From: Bacillus pseudomycoides
GTDB lineage: Bacteria > Bacillota > Bacilli > Bacillales > Bacillaceae_G
Direction: 5' to 3'
NCBI RefSeq assembly: GCF_002582035.1
Contig: NZ_NUQE01000022.1
Span: 1-64,000 of the forward strand
DNA length: 64,000 nt
The notes under the pieces were generated by a model. That model had not been told where the DNA came from. It saw nothing but the letters and a program-made list of their open reading frames with translations, and did not search any database. Each line of letters begins with the position of its first letter. Positions within the stretch are counted from its first letter, which is position 1. Both the position numbers and the translations under genes were made by a program. Below, in pieces: positions 60,501 to 64,000 of the stretch.

Positions 60501-62212
60501 TGACTCTTAACATTAAAGGAATCGCCGCGTCAAGTGGTATTGCAATTGCAAAGGCGTTCCGTCTAGAAAATCCTGAATTTAACATTGAAAAGAAAACGAT
60601 TACGGATGAAGCTGCGGAAATCGCACGCTTAGAAGCTGCGCTTGAAAAATCAAAATCTGAATTAGAAGCAATTAAAAATCACGCTTTTGCTGAGCTTGGT
60701 GCTGATAAAGCTGCCATCTTTGAAGCGCATTTACTAGTATTAAATGATCCAGAACTAGTAAACCCAGTAAAAGATAAAGTGAAAAACGAAAAAGTAAACG
60801 CTGAATTTGCGATGGATGAAGTTGCATCAATGTTCATTACTATGTTTGAGAGCATGGATAATGAGTATATGAAAGAACGTGCAGCGGATATTCGTGACGT
60901 GACAAAGCGTGTTATTGCACACCTACTTGGAATTAATTTCTCAAACCCAAGTACAATCTCCGAAGAAGTAATCATCATTGCAGAAGATTTAACACCGTCT
61001 GATACAGCACAGTTAAATCGTGAATATGCAAAAGGTTTCACAACTGATATTGGCGGACGTACATCTCACTCTGCAATTATGGCTCGTTCAATGGAAATCC
61101 CAGCTGTTGTTGGTACAAAAGTTGTTATGGAGAAAATCCAAAACGGCGATATCGTAATCATCGACGGTTTAGATGGAGAAGTAATTGTAAACCCATCTGA
61201 AGAGACTCTTCGTGTTTATGAAGAAAAGAAAGCACAATTCGAAGAGCAAAAGGCAGAATGGGCAAAATTAAAGAATGAAGCAACAGTTACGGCAGATGGT
61301 CACCACGTTGAGCTTGTAGCAAACATCGGTACACCAAAAGATGTAAAAGGTATAATTGACAACGGTGGAGAAGGCGTTGGTCTATATCGTACAGAATTCT
61401 TGTACATGGGCCGTGACAACCTTCCAACAGAAGAAGAGCAGTTTGAAGCATACAAAGCTGTTCTGGAAGGTGTAGGAGAAGGTCAGCCGGTTGTTGTTCG
61501 TACACTTGACATTGGCGGCGATAAAGAGCTTCCATACTTACATTTACCAAAAGAAATGAACCCGTTCTTAGGCTACCGTGCAATTCGCTTATGCTTAGAA
61601 GAACAAGATATGTTCCGTACACAACTTCGTGCATTACTTCGTGCGAGTGTATACGGTAATTTAAAAATTATGTTCCCGATGATTGCGACACTTGATGAAT
61701 TCCGTCAAGCGAAAGCAATTTTATTAGAAGAAAAAGAAAAACTTGTTCAAGCTGGTACAACTGTTTCAGACAGCATTGAAGTTGGTATGATGGTAGAAAT
61801 CCCAGCTTCCGCGGTGTTAGCTGATCAATTTGCAAAAGAAGTAGACTTCTTCTCTATTGGAACAAATGATTTAATTCAATACACAATGGCAGCAGATCGT
61901 ATGAATGAACGTGTATCTTACCTATACCAACCATATAACCCAGCAATTTTACGTCTTGTGAAAATGGTTATTGATGCAGCACATAAAGAAGGAAAATGGG
62001 CTGGTATGTGTGGTGAAATGGCAGGAGATGCTCTAGCAATTCCATTGTTAGTTGGATTAGGATTAGATGAATTTAGTATGAGTGCAACATCTATTCTTCC
62101 AGCGAGAACACAAATTCGCAAGCTTTCAAAAACACAAATGGAAGAATTAGCACAAAAAGCTTTAAATATGTCAACTGCTGAAGAAGTAGTAGAACTTGTA
62201 AAAAGCATTTAA
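60500..62212 (+). CDS. ptsI: PTS enzyme I
   Basis: A 570-residue phosphoenolpyruvate-protein phosphotransferase. Phospho-His in [21 protein letters not shown] (near residue 190); PEP-binding part with [33 protein letters not shown]-type [17 protein letters not shown] and CGEMAGD with the catalytic Cys. Starts the phosphate relay to HPr. One-base overlap with ptsH. Confidence 0.97.
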   Translation: MTLNIKGIAASSGIAIAKAFRLENPEFNIEKKTITDEAAEIARLEAALEKSKSELEAIKNHAFAELGADKAAIFEAHLLVLNDPELVNPVKDKVKNEKVNAEFAMDEVASMFITMFESMDNEYMKERAADIRDVTKRVIAHLLGINFSNPSTISEEVIIIAEDLTPSDTAQLNREYAKGFTTDIGGRTSHSAIMARSMEIPAVVGTKVVMEKIQNGDIVIIDGLDGEVIVNPSEETLRVYEEKKAQFEEQKAEWAKLKNEATVTADGHHVELVANIGTPKDVKGIIDNGGEGVGLYRTEFLYMGRDNLPTEEEQFEAYKAVLEGVGEGQPVVVRTLDIGGDKELPYLHLPKEMNPFLGYRAIRLCLEEQDMFRTQLRALLRASVYGNLKIMFPMIATLDEFRQAKAILLEEKEKLVQAGTTVSDSIEVGMMVEIPASAVLADQFAKEVDFFSIGTNDLIQYTMAADRMNERVSYLYQPYNPAILRLVKMVIDAAHKEGKWAGMCGEMAGDALAIPLLVGLGLDEFSMSATSILPARTQIRKLSKTQMEELAQKALNMSTAEEVVELVKSI

Positions 62213-62214
62213 TG

Positions 62215-62257
62215 AAAAAACCCTGAGCTGAATGAAATCGGTCTCAGGTTTTTTTTA
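62215..62257 (+). terminator. terminator of ptsHI
   Basis: AAAAAACCCTGAG / CTCAGGTTTTTTTT with a 15-nt loop. Confidence 0.88.
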
Positions 62258-62335
62258 TACAATTCATTTTTTTATTGGTTTTGTATTCTATCTAATTGTT
62301 TTCGAGTTAATCAACTTTTCATATTGTGAGTAGAA

Positions 62336-62366
62336 ATAAAACCAGGAAAGCTATTGCTTTCCTGGA
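62336..62366 (-). terminator. terminator of the spore-surface gene
   Basis: CCAGGAAAGC / GCTTTCCTGG with a 4-nt loop, followed on the minus strand by TTTTATTT. Confidence 0.85.
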
Positions 62367-62381
62367 AATTACTTGCTCTTA

Positions 62382-62735
62382 TTAGAAAGCGATAGCTACA
62401 ACGTCAAATGGGCAAACACGTAATAAACCAGCTGTTGTGCCTATACCTGTAGTAGTGGCTCCTGAGAAAAGTGCTACGCCATTTGAGCAGCCCTCAAATA
62501 CAACGTTATTAAAAGTACCGTTATCTCTAATTGTTAATAGAGCGATTGGAGTACCGATTGCAAGGTTTCTAAGAACGTTGCAAAAACGATTTCTATGACC
62601 AGTACGGAAACCGCTACGGCGGTCGCTACGGAAACAGCCGTTGCTACTGCTACGGAAACGGCGCTCGCTACGGAAACGGCGCTCGCTGCGGAAACCGCTA
62701 CGGCAGCCATCAAAACCAAAACATCCTCCGAACAT
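62382..62735 (-). CDS. Arg/Cys-rich repeat protein, probable spore coat or exosporium
   Basis: A 117-residue protein I cannot name. The N-terminal third is built from short basic repeats: two RSERRF units and related RSDRR, RSSSNG and RTGHRNRF pieces, with scattered Cys. The C-terminal 60 residues are different: NLAIGTPIALLTIRDNGTFN, then VVFEGCSNGVALFSG and GLLRVCPFDVVAIAF, a Gly-rich beta-type domain with two Cys. A sigma-K promoter lies just upstream, so a mother-cell spore-surface role is likely. The ATG at 62735 follows GGGGGTGAG. The repeats are nearly exact at DNA level (18-bp units), allowing length variation. Confidence 0.72.
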   Translation of the reverse strand: MFGGCFGFDGCRSGFRSERRFRSERRFRSSSNGCFRSDRRSGFRTGHRNRFCNVLRNLAIGTPIALLTIRDNGTFNNVVFEGCSNGVALFSGATTTGIGTTAGLLRVCPFDVVAIAF

Positions 62736-62758
62736 AATTCTCACCCCCTTCACATTAA

Positions 62759-62787
62759 TAAGATATGCTCTAGGTACATGCTTTGTT
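62759..62787 (-). promoter_or_regulatory. sigma-K promoter
   Basis: On the minus strand AACA, 16 bp, CATATCTTA fits the sigma-K consensus (MACM, 16-17, CATANNNTA). About 24 bp before the start codon. Confidence 0.75.
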
Positions 62788-62927
62788 TGGACACAGTGGA
62801 AAATTTTTTTAAGATTTTTTCCTATTTTGTAGGAAAAGAATAAATGTTTTAGGTAGACTGTTGCGATTCTCCTTATAACATATGATGAGAGGGAAATGAG
62901 AGTTTGGACAAAAGCTGATATGGATAT

Positions 62928-62962
62928 AAAAAAGACTGCCCCTTTTTAAAGGCAGTCTTTAT
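62928..62962 (-). terminator. intrinsic terminator
   Basis: On the minus strand AAAGACTGCC / GGCAGTCTTT then TTTTTAT, after the small membrane gene. Confidence 0.88.
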
Positions 62963-63177
62963 ATTTTTTTGCTTTTATATAAAACAATGATATATACAGG
63001 AAATGCTAACAGTAATGGTGCAATGGAACGGGAAGCATGCTGACCAATTTCGGACTGAAGCGCTGTTTCTTTTGAAAACTGTAGCATCGCAATATTTGTC
63101 ATATCTCCAATGAAGTACAGAAGCAGTACTGTAACTAGATAGCACAATATCGCGGTAAAGCTTCCATATAAATTCAA
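62959..63177 (-). CDS. small membrane protein of unknown function
   Basis: A 72-residue protein with two hydrophobic helices (about 6-25 and 50-67) separated by a polar stretch (FSKETALQSEIGQHASRS), ending KSKKI. The TTG at 63177 is preferred because GAGGG lies seven bases upstream; a TTG eight codons earlier has no site. It has its own terminator. I recognise no family. Confidence 0.65.
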   Translation of the reverse strand: MNLYGSFTAILCYLVTVLLLYFIGDMTNIAMLQFSKETALQSEIGQHASRSIAPLLLAFPVYIIVLYKSKKI

Positions 63178-63397
63178 CGAAAATCCCTCACTTGTTATCA
63201 ATTTGTTACTATTGTATCATAATTGTAACAAAAAAGCATCTTTAGATTTTATCCTGCAAGTAGCTGGATAAAGTGAATTTTCCATCAGAGGAGAGGCTTC
63301 ATTTCTCATGGGTGGCTACTCCAACCAAAGCTGTTTCTTCATGTTGTCTTTAAACCTCTAGTTCAAATCTGAGCTGTTTGTTAAAGAGATAGAGTAA
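63178..63397. other. intergenic region with repeat fragments
   Basis: Holds the start region of the membrane-protein gene and a degraded bcr1-type fragment. I see no other gene. Confidence 0.6.
63268..63320 (+). repeat. bcr1-type repeat, degraded fragment
   Basis: ATAAAGTGAATTTTCCATCAG and a GAGGCTTCATTTCTC loop remain; the rest is lost. A short TTTATCCTGCAAGTAG segment just before it may be a second remnant. Confidence 0.6.
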
Positions 63398-63428
63398 AAG
63401 AGACGAAGGAATTCTCCTTCGTCTCTTA
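63395..63428 (-). terminator. terminator downstream of the nitroreductase
   Basis: AAGAGACGAAGGA / TCCTTCGTCTCTT, followed on the minus strand by TTTTACT. It is separated from the nitroreductase stop by a bcr1-type repeat. Confidence 0.82.
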
Positions 63429-63578
63429 TCCCGCTATTTTTGAGCCGTAAGCCCCCCACCTCAAGATTGAGAGAGAAGCGAAGAAGATAGGTGGGGGCTT
63501 ACGGCTGGCATGCACCCGATTGGGCGGGCTTTCCATCAGTGGTGGATGAAAAAAACACTGATGGAAGGTTCACTTTAT
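63425..63578 (-). repeat. bcr1-type repeat, full length
   Basis: The second hairpin is well preserved, the middle is shortened, and the first hairpin is present. It contains the nitroreductase stop codon in its terminal TTTAT. Confidence 0.92.
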
Positions 63579-64000
63579 TTTGCCCATTCTGTTACTTGTT
63601 CTACGCTCATGCGTGGTGCTGGATGACCTGCTAATGTAGATTCACCAACTGTAATTAACATAATTGGAAGGTAACGAGAAGACACGTTAAACTCTTCCAT
63701 TAATGCTTGCGGGTTAAAACCTCCGATTGCACATGTATCCCAACCAGTTGCTTTTGCTGCAAGCATAAGTTGCATTGCTGCTAAAGATGCATTAGAGAAT
63801 GCAGCATCGCGTGGGTATTGGTCACGTTGATATGCACTTTCAATATTTTGTGATAAGCGATTTTTTGCTTCTTCTTGCATAAGTCCTTGTTCTACAAGTG
63901 GACTGTATACAGCATCAACATTTTTATATGCTTCTAAATCAGCTAATATAGCTACAACTGCAGATGCATCAAGAATTTGTTGTTGATTATATGCAATTGG
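63575..64000 (-). CDS. nitroreductase-family protein (5' end beyond window)
   Basis: A partial gene; the frame is open to the right edge, giving 141 residues visible. The part before the first internal Met also reads as protein (AYNQQQILDASAVVAILADL ...). Family features of FMN-dependent NADPH nitroreductases: RDAAFSNASLAAMQLMLAAKATGWDTCAIGGFNP and YLPIMLITVGE. The missing N-terminal part should hold the R-S-R flavin-binding motif. Likely reduces nitroaromatics or quinones. The stop codon is inside the adjoining repeat. Confidence 0.9.
   Translation of the reverse strand, partial: PIAYNQQQILDASAVVAILADLEAYKNVDAVYSPLVEQGLMQEEAKNRLSQNIESAYQRDQYPRDAAFSNASLAAMQLMLAAKATGWDTCAIGGFNPQALMEEFNVSSRYLPIMLITVGESTLAGHPAPRMSVEQVTEWAK

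Noticed and set aside
62595-62843. Plus-strand open frame rich in Thr/Ala/Glu repeats (TETA type)
   Set aside because: It is the antisense of the RSERRF-repeat gene; the repeat makes both strands look open. No ribosome-binding site.

Overview
The window looks like ordinary core chromosome of a Bacillus cereus-group bacterium; I cannot name the species. Three things point there. The protein set is that of an AT-rich endospore-former (spoIIA, spoVA, spoIIM, dacF, mciZ, a YjcZ-type peptide). The gene order from yqkC to spoVAF closely follows B. subtilis. And the window is littered with a roughly 150-bp repeat, framed by TTTAT/ATAAA, that matches what I know of bcr1, a repeat specific to the B. 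cereus group. I see no rRNA, tRNA, CRISPR array, prophage or insertion sequence.

Layout. 1-4.2 kb: riboflavin operon ribD-ribE-ribBA-ribH (minus strand) behind an FMN riboswitch. 4.3-5.3 kb: two fluoride-channel subunits and a CDGSH iron-sulfur protein. 5.5-18.7 kb: yqkC-yqkG-like region interrupted by accessory genes (CPA2 antiporter, LacI regulator, hydrolases, secreted 5'-nucleotidase, oxidoreductases), plus a 42-codon mciZ homologue with a sigma-E promoter. 18.7-27.7 kb: spoIIM, fur, yqzK, xerD, a YtkA-like lipoprotein, the nucleoside-salvage operon deoB-punA-pdp, and corA. 27.7-36.8 kb: purine permease, SIMPL protein, MarR regulator, YerA-like deaminase, and a YtrA-type ABC operon with its 6-13-6 operator. 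36.9-45.1 kb: sporulation block dacF, spoIIAA-spoIIAB-sigF, spoVAA-VAF. 45.2-52.8 kb: ypuA, NUDIX, ppiB, ribT, ypuF, a YjcZ peptide, scpA-scpB. 53-55.6 kb: nagA-nagB-nagR. 56.8-62.2 kb: glcT, ptsG, ptsH-ptsI with the GlcT antiterminator target. 62.3-64 kb: a sigma-K-type spore-surface gene, a small membrane protein and a nitroreductase cut by the window end.

How the genes work together. The sporulation sigma cascade can be read from the promoters: a sigma-H-like site before spoIIA, sigma-F before dacF, sigma-G before spoVA, sigma-E before spoIIM and mciZ, sigma-K before the spore-surface gene. The nag and pts genes feed amino sugars and glucose into glycolysis, and deoB-punA-pdp recovers pentose phosphate from nucleosides.

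The most unusual feature is the repeat population: about 20 clear and 5 decayed copies. They fall into size classes near 150, 105 and 55 bp, keep a covarying hairpin, sit repeatedly between a stop codon and its terminator, and in three cases change a gene boundary (3' end of spoVAC, tail of a NUDIX gene, ribosome-binding site of a GrpB-family gene). The elements are a known family; the distribution and structural pattern described here is my own reading. I did not find a clearly new multi-gene system.
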